This document shows, one piece after another, positions 1-5,227 of a stretch of 5,231 bases of DNA. The notes under the pieces were generated by a model that was not told where the DNA came from, ran no database searches, and saw nothing but the letters and a program-made list of their open reading frames with translations. This DNA comes from Tissierellales bacterium. Lineage in GTDB: Bacteria; Bacillota; Clostridia; Tissierellales; JASKZW01. The stretch's first letter is position 1. Each line of letters begins with the position of its first letter. Made by a program: the position numbers and the translations under genes. The stretch covers positions 1-5,231 of the forward strand of contig JASLIL010000037.1 in the NCBI GenBank assembly GCA_030152145.1, in the 5' to 3' direction.

Positions 1-156
1 TTAATACTGTGAAAAACCAATTTATTCATTAAAAACTTCCTTTCTACTAGATAAAACTCCTCTTTCTTCTATTAAAATAAGCCATGTTATTTAGAAATTC
101 AATAATTATACTATAGATAATCTCTATATTTTCTGAAATGGAAGTATCAATCTATG

Positions 157-184
157 TTTACATTTGTCTATTACATGATATAAT
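157..184 (+). promoter_or_regulatory. Sigma-A-type promoter of the NSS transporter gene
   Basis: The -35 box is TTTACA (157-162) and the -10 box is a perfect TATAAT (179-184), separated by 16 bases. Transcription should start near 190, giving a 5' leader of about 55 bases before the ATG at 246. The first bases of that leader contain two copies of TGTAGGC (191-197 and 209-215). The match is seen in the sequence; activity is inferred. Confidence 0.75.
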
Positions 185-234
185 CATCCTTGTAGGCAAA
201 AGTAGTACTGTAGGCTTAAATTTGAAAATTAAAT

Positions 235-240
235 AGGAGG
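235..240 (+). promoter_or_regulatory. Ribosome-binding site for the NSS transporter
   Basis: A perfect AGGAGG lies five bases upstream of the ATG at 246 and fixes that start. Confidence 0.9.
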
Positions 241-245
241 TCATT

Positions 246-1583
246 ATGACGAAACAAAGTTCAGTAGTGGATAATTTAAAAGAAACAACCTTTACTTCAA
301 AGGTGGGTTTTATTTTATCCTGCGTAGGATCAGCGGTAGGAATGGCTAATATCTGGGCATTTCCCTACAGAGTAGGTAAGTATGGAGGAGCAACCTTTTT
401 ATTGATTTACATCTTCTTCATAGCCCTATTCTCAAAGGTAGGATTGTCTGCAGAGTTTGCCATTGGTAGGATGTCTAGGACAGGTACCCTAGGTTCATAT
501 AGATATGCTTGGGAACATAAGGGAAGGGGAGAGCTAGGAGAAAAACTAGCTTGGATTCCTCTACTTGGTTCACTTGGTATAGCTATAGGGTATGCTATTA
601 TTGTAGGATGGGTCTTAAGGACTTTAGTAGCCTCAACAACAGGCTACCTATTTACGGTGGACTCCCTGGAGTTTTTTAATCAGTCTTCAGGGAGCTTCGG
701 CAGCATCCCTTGGCATTTCATAGTAGTTTTTATAACTCTTTTAACTCTTACCTTTAGTGCTAAGAGTATAGAGAAGACTAACAAGGTAATGATGCCAGCT
801 TTTTTTATACTTTTTTTAATATTGGCAATTAGGGTAGCTTTTTTACCAGGAGCTATCAATGGATATAAGTATTTGTTTAGGCCAGATTGGCAGTATCTCA
901 AAAATCCAATGACTTGGATTATGGCCATGGGTCAGGCTTTTTTCTCTCTATCAGTTACTGGTAGTGGTATGATTGTTTATGGTGCCTACCTTAGCCAGGA
1001 AGAGGATATTGTTTCCTCAGCTAAGATAACCGGTATATTTGACTTGTTTGCAGCTATTATTTCTGCACTAGTGGTTATACCAGCCTGCTTTGCCTTTGAT
1101 ATATCACCAAATGCAGGGCCACCATTAATGTTTATAACTATACCTAAGATTTTGGCTCAAGTGCCTATGGGAAGGCTTTTAGCAATCTTGTTCTTCCTAT
1201 CTGTCTTGTTTGCAGGTATAAGTTCCCTTCAAAATATGTTTGAAGTTGTAGCTGAATCATTGGAGAAAAAGTTTAGATTAAATAGAAGGGCAGTTATATT
1301 TTTAATAGCCCTAGTTTGTCTAGGAATAGGTGTCTTTATAGAGGCAGAGCCTAGTGTGGGCAGCTGGATGGATGCTATATCCATCTATATAATACCTTTT
1401 GGTGCTCTCTTAGGTGCCTTCTCATGGTACTATATGTTAGATGAGAAGCTTCTTCTAAAAGAATTAAATAGAGGTAGTAAGAAAAAACATAATATGAATA
1501 TAATTAAGATTGGAAAATATATATATGTACCTGTAGCCCTTGTTATATTTATTTTAAGTATAGTTTATGGCGGTATAGGTTAA
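246..1583 (+). CDS. Sodium-dependent transporter, NSS (SNF) family, probable amino-acid importer
   Basis: This 445-residue membrane protein belongs to the neurotransmitter:sodium symporter family (LeuT fold), which couples Na+ entry to uptake of amino acids. The TM1 signature is clear: G28-S-A-V-G-M-A-N35-I-W-A-F-P-Y41, where N35 matches a LeuT Na1 ligand. TM6 carries the GQAFFSLS segment (229-236) followed by a glycine-rich unwound stretch, and TM8 has AGISS (323-327), whose serines match the LeuT Na2 site. About 11 hydrophobic spans are visible (roughly 20-40, 46-66, 101-126, 156-173, 180-200, 221-247, 258-284, 309-334, 346-366, 372-397, 426-443). Eleven spans and about 445 residues are usual for bacterial members, so the gene looks intact. 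The arginine that normally follows the TM1 tryptophan (LeuT Arg30, outer gate) is alanine here (A38), while the partner aspartate appears kept (D376). The gene has its own promoter, RBS and terminator, so it is probably monocistronic. The substrate cannot be read from the sequence. Confidence 0.95.
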   Translation: MTKQSSVVDNLKETTFTSKVGFILSCVGSAVGMANIWAFPYRVGKYGGATFLLIYIFFIALFSKVGLSAEFAIGRMSRTGTLGSYRYAWEHKGRGELGEKLAWIPLLGSLGIAIGYAIIVGWVLRTLVASTTGYLFTVDSLEFFNQSSGSFGSIPWHFIVVFITLLTLTFSAKSIEKTNKVMMPAFFILFLILAIRVAFLPGAINGYKYLFRPDWQYLKNPMTWIMAMGQAFFSLSVTGSGMIVYGAYLSQEEDIVSSAKITGIFDLFAAIISALVVIPACFAFDISPNAGPPLMFITIPKILAQVPMGRLLAILFFLSVLFAGISSLQNMFEVVAESLEKKFRLNRRAVIFLIALVCLGIGVFIEAEPSVGSWMDAISIYIIPFGALLGAFSWYYMLDEKLLLKELNRGSKKKHNMNIIKIGKYIYVPVALVIFILSIVYGGIG

Positions 1584-1585
1584 GA

Positions 1586-1624
1586 AAAATGTCCCTTAAA
1601 ATCACTGATTTTAAGGGACATTTT
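1586..1624. terminator. Bidirectional rho-independent terminator between convergent genes
   Basis: A perfect 18-bp inverted repeat (arms 1586-1603 and 1607-1624) encloses a 3-base loop. The arms begin with A-runs and end with T-runs, so the hairpin is followed by U-rich sequence on both strands. It starts two bases after the stop codon of the NSS gene and lies 12 bases past the stop of the opposing gene at 1637, so it should end both transcripts. Confidence 0.92.
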
Positions 1625-1636
1625 GTATTTTTAAAG

Positions 1637-1942
1637 CTATCTTCTTAGCTCCATTTCTTCCAATATTAGGCCTAGACCTATAAGGCTATAGCCTAGGTAT
1701 ATAATGGGGTTGAAGGCTTGGCTGCTAAACATATTTTTCTTTTTTTCCTCCCTGTCTTTCTTGAAGCCTTTAAAACTGTGAAACTTCATAGGATCAAATA
1801 CTACTTTTTCCTCTCCTCTTATGATTTCAAACTCCATAGCATAGGAATAGTTGCCACTGGAAATTTCTTCAAATGATAGAATCAGAACTAGTAGCATAAT
1901 AATTAGTCCTAGCCTACCTAGGCATTTTTTTAAGAAAAACAT
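1637..1942 (-). CDS. Small hypothetical protein with signal-like N-terminus and C-terminal hydrophobic segment
   Basis: I do not recognise this 101-residue protein. It starts at an ATG with a strong RBS (GGGGGAGG, 1948-1955) five bases upstream, and a possible promoter lies just above, so it is probably a real gene. The N-terminus looks like a signal peptide: basic residues K5, K6 and R10, a hydrophobic core at about 11-22, and a possible cleavage site after S-Y-A (33-35). The middle (37-70) is charged, with a lysine/glutamate-rich run at 58-69. A short hydrophobic stretch at 79-94 precedes a charged tail ending in R-R. It could therefore be a cell-envelope protein, either secreted or anchored by one or both hydrophobic segments. 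It is convergent with the NSS gene and shares its terminator. It follows the peptidase gene on the same strand after 127 bases containing a terminator-like hairpin, so co-transcription is doubtful. No function can be assigned. Confidence 0.7.
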   Translation of the reverse strand: MFFLKKCLGRLGLIIMLLVLILSFEEISSGNYSYAMEFEIIRGEEKVVFDPMKFHSFKGFKKDREEKKKNMFSSQAFNPIIYLGYSLIGLGLILEEMELRR

Positions 1943-1947
1943 TTTAA

Positions 1948-1955
1948 CCTCCCCC
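1948..1955 (-). promoter_or_regulatory. Ribosome-binding site for the 101-residue protein
   Basis: The minus strand reads GGGGGAGG, with five bases between it and the ATG at 1942. This is the main evidence that the small ORF is translated. Confidence 0.8.
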
Positions 1956-1961
1956 TTAAAC

Positions 1962-1989
1962 TATATATACCTTGTTTTTTTGTTTTCAA
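1962..1989 (-). promoter_or_regulatory. Possible promoter of the 101-residue protein gene
   Basis: On the minus strand TTGAAA (1984-1989) is followed after 16 bases by TATATA (1962-1967). A second register of the same AT run places the -10 two bases earlier with a 14-base spacer. The start site would fall near 1955, almost at the Shine-Dalgarno sequence, giving an unusually short leader. The -35 is good, but AT-rich sequence makes a chance match possible. Confidence 0.45.
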
Positions 1990-2038
1990 GCCTGAAATAG
2001 ACAACTTATCTGAATATTCCCTTAATTTAAGATCAAGT

Positions 2039-2067
2039 AAAGCCCTCCTTTTACAGGAAGGCCTTTT
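2039..2067. terminator. Terminator-like hairpin downstream of the M24 peptidase
   Basis: AAAGCCCTCC (2039-2048) pairs with GGAAGGCCTTT (2056-2066) across a 7-base loop, with one bulged base and one G-U pair on the minus strand. On the minus strand, which is relevant to the peptidase, the stem is followed only by TTT-A-C-TT, so it is a modest terminator. The plus-strand side ends in CCTTTT. It begins three bases beyond the peptidase stop codon. Confidence 0.65.
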
Positions 2068-2069
2068 GA

Positions 2070-3161
2070 CTACTTTATTATAAGCATTTCTTTATTTGAT
2101 TTATTTAGGACTTTTCTGCTGTCCCCATCTACTACAACTATATCTTCAACTCTCATTCCAAATTCTCCAGGAATATAGATACCTGGTTCTATACTAAAGG
2201 CCATACCTGTTTTTAAGATCTCCTTGTTGCCATCCTTGATAAAGGGTTCTTCGTGAATTTCTACCCCTATACCATGGCCTGTTCTGTTAATAAAGTATTG
2301 GCCATAGCCTGCATCCCTTATAACTTTTCTGGCTGTTTGATCTAGGTGTTCTGCTGTAACTCCCTCTCTGGCTTCATCTTCTGCAGCCCTATTGGCCCTT
2401 AATACTATTTCATATACTTCCCTTTGCTTGTCTGTTGGCTCTCCTATAAATACAGTTCTTGATGTGTCTGAGCAGTAGCCATTTTTAATACATCCAAAGT
2501 CTAGTATTACCAGATCTTGCTCCTCTATAACCCTTTGGTTTCCGCTATAGTGAGGCATTGAACTGTTTGGCCCAGAAGCTACTATAGGGTCAAAAGAAAC
2601 CCCTTCTCCTCCAAATTCCTCTAGAAGTTCAACAATTTTGTCTGCTATAAATTTCTCTGTAACTCCAGGTTTTATATGCTTTACTACTTCCTCAAAGGTC
2701 TTATCTGCTATTTCTGCTGCCAATCTAAGATTTTCAACTGCCTGATCATCCTTCATAATCCTAAGATCCTTTGAAACTCTTCTGTCGTTTACAAAGTCTG
2801 CTCCTATAATATCAATCATATCTAAAAGGTCTATTCCTCTTATACTGTCATCTATGCTTATCTTCTTATCCTTTAGATCGTATTCCCTTCCAACCTTTTC
2901 AAAAGTTGAATTTACTCCATCATTATCTGTCCAAACAAACATAGTCATATCTTCACCTAGGGTATTTCTAAAATCTTCATAGTAAAGTTCTGGACAGATG
3001 AAAAATTCCCTACCATCTTTTAAGATCATATATCCCTTAAATCTTTCATCTACAAAAGGATCAATTCTTGTTAAAAATTTCAAGTCATAGCTGGCACCCA
3101 TAAGATATCCATCTAGGTCATACTTCTCTAAAAGTTCTACTACTCTAGCCTTATTTAACAC
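2070..3161 (-). CDS. M24-family (creatinase-fold) Xaa-Pro peptidase
   Basis: This 363-residue cytoplasmic metallopeptidase should remove residues next to proline (Xaa-Pro dipeptidase or aminopeptidase P type), helping to recycle proline-containing peptides. Residues 1 to about 130 form a creatinase-type N-terminal domain and about 145-345 the pita-bread catalytic domain. All five dinuclear-metal ligands are visible: D221 in ILDFG, D232 in SDTSRT, H296 in GHGIG, E325 in IEPG and E339 in RVED. The conserved accessory histidines H204 (PHYSG) and H303 (EIHEEP) are also present. The length is normal and there is no signal peptide. The start is GTG: AGGAGG lies seven bases upstream, and in-frame TAG codons above it exclude an earlier ATG. 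The gene has its own promoter and terminator. Sequence alone does not settle dipeptidase (PepQ-like) versus aminopeptidase (PepP/YpdF-like), so no symbol is given. Confidence 0.93.
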   Translation of the reverse strand: MLNKARVVELLEKYDLDGYLMGASYDLKFLTRIDPFVDERFKGYMILKDGREFFICPELYYEDFRNTLGEDMTMFVWTDNDGVNSTFEKVGREYDLKDKKISIDDSIRGIDLLDMIDIIGADFVNDRRVSKDLRIMKDDQAVENLRLAAEIADKTFEEVVKHIKPGVTEKFIADKIVELLEEFGGEGVSFDPIVASGPNSSMPHYSGNQRVIEEQDLVILDFGCIKNGYCSDTSRTVFIGEPTDKQREVYEIVLRANRAAEDEAREGVTAEHLDQTARKVIRDAGYGQYFINRTGHGIGVEIHEEPFIKDGNKEILKTGMAFSIEPGIYIPGEFGMRVEDIVVVDGDSRKVLNKSNKEMLIIK

Positions 3162-3168
3162 AAAACCG

Positions 3169-3174
3169 CCTCCT
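3169..3174 (-). promoter_or_regulatory. Ribosome-binding site that decides the GTG start of the peptidase
   Basis: The minus strand reads AGGAGG, seven bases before the GTG at 3159-3161. The upstream context AATATTTTAGGAGG is identical over 14 bases to the one before the SSF gene. Confidence 0.85.
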
Positions 3175-3183
3175 AAAATATTC

Positions 3184-3200
3184 TAGGCCATCTAGGCCTA
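3184..3200 (-). repeat. Inverted repeat in the peptidase 5' leader
   Basis: TAGGCC and GGCCTA form a 6-bp stem around a 5-base loop. It lies between the predicted transcription start (about 3207) and the RBS (3169-3174). It also reads as two direct copies of CTAGGCC. It could be a 5' mRNA hairpin or a protein site; no function is shown. Confidence 0.5.
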
Positions 3201-3213
3201 ACTACCTGCCAAA

Positions 3214-3242
3214 AGTATAACACTTTAGGCCCACACTTTCAA
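3214..3242 (-). promoter_or_regulatory. Strong sigma-A-type promoter of the peptidase gene
   Basis: The minus strand reads TTGAAA (3237-3242), exactly 17 bases, then TATACT (3214-3219). Transcription should begin near 3207, giving a leader of about 45 bases. Together with the terminator just upstream, this makes the peptidase an independent transcription unit from the SSF gene. Confidence 0.8.
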
Positions 3243-3298
3243 TTTATAGCCTATAGAATTTCCCTATCTTAAGGGAGCTAAGGCTAATAATAAAAAAC

Positions 3299-3324
3299 TC
3301 CCCATAAGCTCTAGCTTATAGGGA
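3299..3324 (-). terminator. Rho-independent terminator of the SSF transporter gene
   Basis: On the minus strand TCCCTATAAGCT and AGCTTATGGGGA form a 12-bp stem with one U-G pair, followed by GTTTTTTATTA. It starts seven bases after the SSF stop codon (TAG at 3331-3333). Confidence 0.92.
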
Positions 3325-3330
3325 ATTTTC

Positions 3331-4734
3331 CTAGGCTAATTGCTCTAGTTCATCCTGATCTTTTTCCTGGGTCAGTAAACTTACTACTATAACACAAAGA
3401 ATTGAAAGAGGGCCAGCCACTACTATACTATTTAAACCTGCCGGATTCTTAAGAACAATTTCCCATATTAAAACTGTAGCTCCACCTACAATTATTGAAC
3501 TTAAACCTCCTGCCTTTGTAGCCTTGTCCCAGAATAAGGCTGCCAAAAATGCTGGTGTTACAGCTGCTCCATATATGGAGTAGGCATACATCTGAAGGCT
3601 CAGGATTGATGGGAAAAACTGTCCTATAATCAGGGCCAATAAACCTAGAACAACTATGGATATTCTTATAACTTTCAACTTGTCCTTGTCGCTGGCATCT
3701 GCCTTAAAAAACCTTAGGTAAAAGTCATAGGTAATATTGGTTGCCGCTGATAGTAGATAGGAGTTGGCTGTAGTTATAAATAAGGCTACAGCACTGGCCA
3801 AGACAAAGGCTCCTACTATTTGAGGCAGACCCTTGGCAACTTCAAAAAATGCCATGTCTGCATTCTTTAGATTAGGATAAAGTATTATAGCTGGTGTTAC
3901 CATACCTAAAACCAGTATATCCAGTAATAGGCCTAGCCAAAAAAGACCTATACCTGATTTTTTAGCTGTCTTGGCGTCTTTAGCCGCTCCAAACCTCTGA
4001 TAGATATTCTGCTCCCCTAGAACTAAAAATATAGTTGGGAATATATAGCCTAGCATTTGAATTCCGTTTAATTTTCCTGTTAGGCTCATTTTTTCAGCTG
4101 GTATGGCTGCTACCATAGTTCTTAGGCCACCTGCCTGTTTAATGGCTATTGGCAGGCCTATTAACATAGCTGAAAATATAATTAAAGTTCCTATAGCATC
4201 TGTATAGGCTACAGAAACTATTCCTCCAACTACTGCCAAAAATATTATTACCAGGGCTGAAATAATAGTTCCAGCCTTAATGCTAAGGCCTGTAGTTATA
4301 TTAAATATATAACCTCCTGCCTGAAACTGATAGGATACTATCCCTATGTAGGAAAGTATAATACAGATAGAAAGTATTACTCTAGCTACTGAACCATACT
4401 TTTCCTCTATAAGCTGTGGTATAGTGTACTGGCTTTTCTCCCTGGCCTTTTGTGCCAACACTAGAGCCACTAATAAAAGACCTATAGGCTCTCCTATTAA
4501 GTGTAAAATCCCTGCAACCGGTCCATAAGTATAGATAAAGTTTGCCGTTCCTGTTAGCATACCACTTCCCATCCAGGTAGCTAAAAGTGTTCCTACCAGT
4601 ATAGGTAGTGGAAATCTTTGTCCCCCTTGTACAAAGTCATCACTAGACTTAACATACTTTTTATTAACATACCAACCATAGATTGATATCCCCACAAGAT
4701 AAATAAGTATTACAGCAAGATATATTCCCTTCAA
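3331..4734 (-). CDS. Sodium:solute symporter, SSF family
   Basis: This 467-residue membrane transporter of the SSF (PutP/PanF/SGLT) family uses the Na+ gradient to import a small solute. Family features in order are: the N-terminal helix and S-S-D-D-F-V-x-G-G-Q-R-x-P segment (30-43); TM1-like ATWMGSGMLTG (52-62); an ARE-K-x-QYTIPQLIEEKYG cytoplasmic stretch (97-114); GGIVSVAYTDAIGTLI (170-185); the EQNIYQRFGAAKDAKTAKKS loop (241-260); and TM8 with T321-T322, the region that forms the Na2 site in vSGLT. About 13 hydrophobic spans are visible and the length is normal. Proline, pantothenate, sugars and carboxylates are all family substrates, so the cargo cannot be read off. The nearby X-Pro peptidase hints at amino acids but is on a separate transcript. 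The start is TTG, fixed by AGGAGGG upstream and an in-frame TAG at 4762-4764 with no ATG between them. The protein ends in an acidic, glutamine-rich tail (456-467). Confidence 0.93.
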   Translation of the reverse strand: MKGIYLAVILIYLVGISIYGWYVNKKYVKSSDDFVQGGQRFPLPILVGTLLATWMGSGMLTGTANFIYTYGPVAGILHLIGEPIGLLLVALVLAQKAREKSQYTIPQLIEEKYGSVARVILSICIILSYIGIVSYQFQAGGYIFNITTGLSIKAGTIISALVIIFLAVVGGIVSVAYTDAIGTLIIFSAMLIGLPIAIKQAGGLRTMVAAIPAEKMSLTGKLNGIQMLGYIFPTIFLVLGEQNIYQRFGAAKDAKTAKKSGIGLFWLGLLLDILVLGMVTPAIILYPNLKNADMAFFEVAKGLPQIVGAFVLASAVALFITTANSYLLSAATNITYDFYLRFFKADASDKDKLKVIRISIVVLGLLALIIGQFFPSILSLQMYAYSIYGAAVTPAFLAALFWDKATKAGGLSSIIVGGATVLIWEIVLKNPAGLNSIVVAGPLSILCVIVVSLLTQEKDQDELEQLA

Positions 4735-4740
4735 GTCAAA

Positions 4741-4747
4741 CCCTCCT
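4741..4747 (-). promoter_or_regulatory. Ribosome-binding site that decides the TTG start of the SSF gene
   Basis: The minus strand reads AGGAGGG, six bases before the TTG at 4732-4734. An in-frame stop 27 bases upstream of the TTG and the lack of any ATG between make this the only reasonable start near the N-terminal helix. Confidence 0.85.
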
Positions 4748-4895
4748 AAAATATTAAATTCCTAGTTGGATCCCAAGCCTCCCTTATAATTTTATAATAT
4801 AACTATATAGGTCTACTTCTAGTAATATTTTAATCTCTTCTGCTTCTATGTATTGTGAAACCAAAACCTACCTCCCCTTAAAATATTAAATACCT
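4747..4895 (-). repeat. Repeated Shine-Dalgarno context upstream of the SSF gene
   Basis: Two 17-base copies, 4747-4763 and 4879-4895 on the plus strand, match at 16 of 17 positions. On the minus strand each reads AGG, then A or T, then ATTTAATATTTTA, and each runs directly into a purine-rich ribosome-binding sequence. The proximal copy belongs to the SSF gene. The distal copy precedes a possible 26-codon ORF. The last bases of the motif also occur before the peptidase gene (3174-3182). Confidence 0.6.
4784..4864 (-). CDS. Possible 26-residue leader peptide upstream of the SSF gene
   Basis: A TTG codon (4862-4864) lies six bases after GGGGAGG (4871-4877) on the minus strand and opens a 26-codon frame ending in TAA at 4784-4786. 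The SSF start codon is 49 bases further on. The predicted peptide begins M-V-S-Q-Y-I-E-A-E-E-I-K-I-L-L and is acidic then hydrophobic, with no clear membrane span. The RBS spacing is good and the upstream context copies that of the SSF gene. Only the RBS supports it, and a frame this short can arise by chance. Alternatives are a regulatory upstream ORF or the decayed 5' end of a duplicated gene. Confidence 0.27.
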   Translation of the reverse strand: MVSQYIEAEEIKILLEVDLYSYIIKL

Positions 4896-4901
4896 AAACT
4901 T

Positions 4902-4932
4902 AGTATAGTTGAGTCTTTTTTCTTTATATGTA
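4902..4932 (-). promoter_or_regulatory. Weak candidate promoter for the SSF transcript
   Basis: The minus strand has a good -10 (TATACT, 4902-4907), but the only recognisable -35 (TTTACA, ending at 4932) is 21 bases upstream, which is too far for a standard sigma-A promoter. If used, the SSF mRNA would carry a leader of about 160 bases that includes the possible 26-codon ORF. No better promoter was found closer to the gene. Confidence 0.25.
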
Positions 4933-5123
4933 AACCCCTATAGAAATCTCTACATTTCCTTTATACCCAGTTGTTAAATTTATAACACTTTTCCAAGGAA
5001 TACTTTTGTATTTCTATAATATACTATTGAAAAAATACGAATATCCCTGTTTTCTAGTATTATTAGGGGTTTTTCATTCTATCCTTTGTTATTTTTTTAT
5101 AAATATCCTGGTTTTTAGACAAG

Positions 5124-5173
5124 AAAAAAGCCAGTCCTTCTTAATTGTGAAAATTGTGAAATTCAAGGACTGG
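5124..5173 (-). terminator. Inverted repeat with a minus-strand T-run (terminator or operator)
   Basis: CCAGTCCTT (5131-5139) and AAGGACTGG (5165-5173) are perfect 9-bp inverted arms, 25 bases apart. On the minus strand the stem is followed by C and six Ts (5124-5129), which is terminator-like. On the plus strand no T-run follows. The right arm sits inside the spacer of a plus-strand promoter, so it could instead be an operator. Confidence 0.5.
5143..5160 (+). repeat. Tandem 9-base direct repeat AATTGTGAA
   Basis: Two exact adjacent copies (5143-5151 and 5152-5160) lie in the loop of the inverted repeat, and the second contains the candidate -35 box. The role is unknown. Confidence 0.6.
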
Positions 5174-5182
5174 ACTTATAAC
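5154..5182 (+). promoter_or_regulatory. Candidate promoter for a gene starting beyond the right edge
   Basis: TTGTGA (5154-5159), 17 bases, then TATAAC (5177-5182). The -10 matches consensus at five of six positions and the -35 at four of six. Transcription would start near 5189, which places a normal leader before the RBS at the end of the window. Confidence 0.5.
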
Positions 5183-5222
5183 TTATTTAAAATTTTTTAT
5201 ACCTTTTTAAAATTATATTAAA

Positions 5223-5227
5223 AGGAG
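5223..5227 (+). promoter_or_regulatory. Probable ribosome-binding site of a gene beyond the right edge
   Basis: AGGAG lies four bases from the window end. At normal spacing the start codon would fall at or just after position 5232, outside the sequence given. The gene itself cannot be seen. Confidence 0.6.

Noticed and set aside
1..156. A gene fragment at the left edge
   Set aside because: Frames checked at the edge close quickly with stops and there is no RBS or recognisable protein; the stretch reads as AT-rich spacer.
680..928. 82-codon minus-strand open frame inside the NSS gene
   Set aside because: It is fully antisense to a clearly coding transporter region and has no family resemblance or supporting RBS.
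3331..4734. SSF gene and peptidase as one operon
   Set aside because: A strong hairpin with a T-run follows the SSF stop, and a near-consensus promoter with a 17-base spacer precedes the peptidase in the 169-base gap.
5045..5075. Plus-strand CCCT...AGGG followed by TTTTT, resembling a terminator
   Set aside because: The stem is only four to five base pairs with a loop of about 16 bases, and there is no plus-strand gene upstream that would need it.
5006..5221. 71-codon plus-strand open frame starting at TTG in the right intergenic region
   Set aside because: It runs through the inverted repeat and the candidate promoter, its composition is that of AT-rich non-coding DNA (many F, Y, L, I, K), and the AAGGA before it is a poor RBS. 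It also ends directly before the next gene's RBS.
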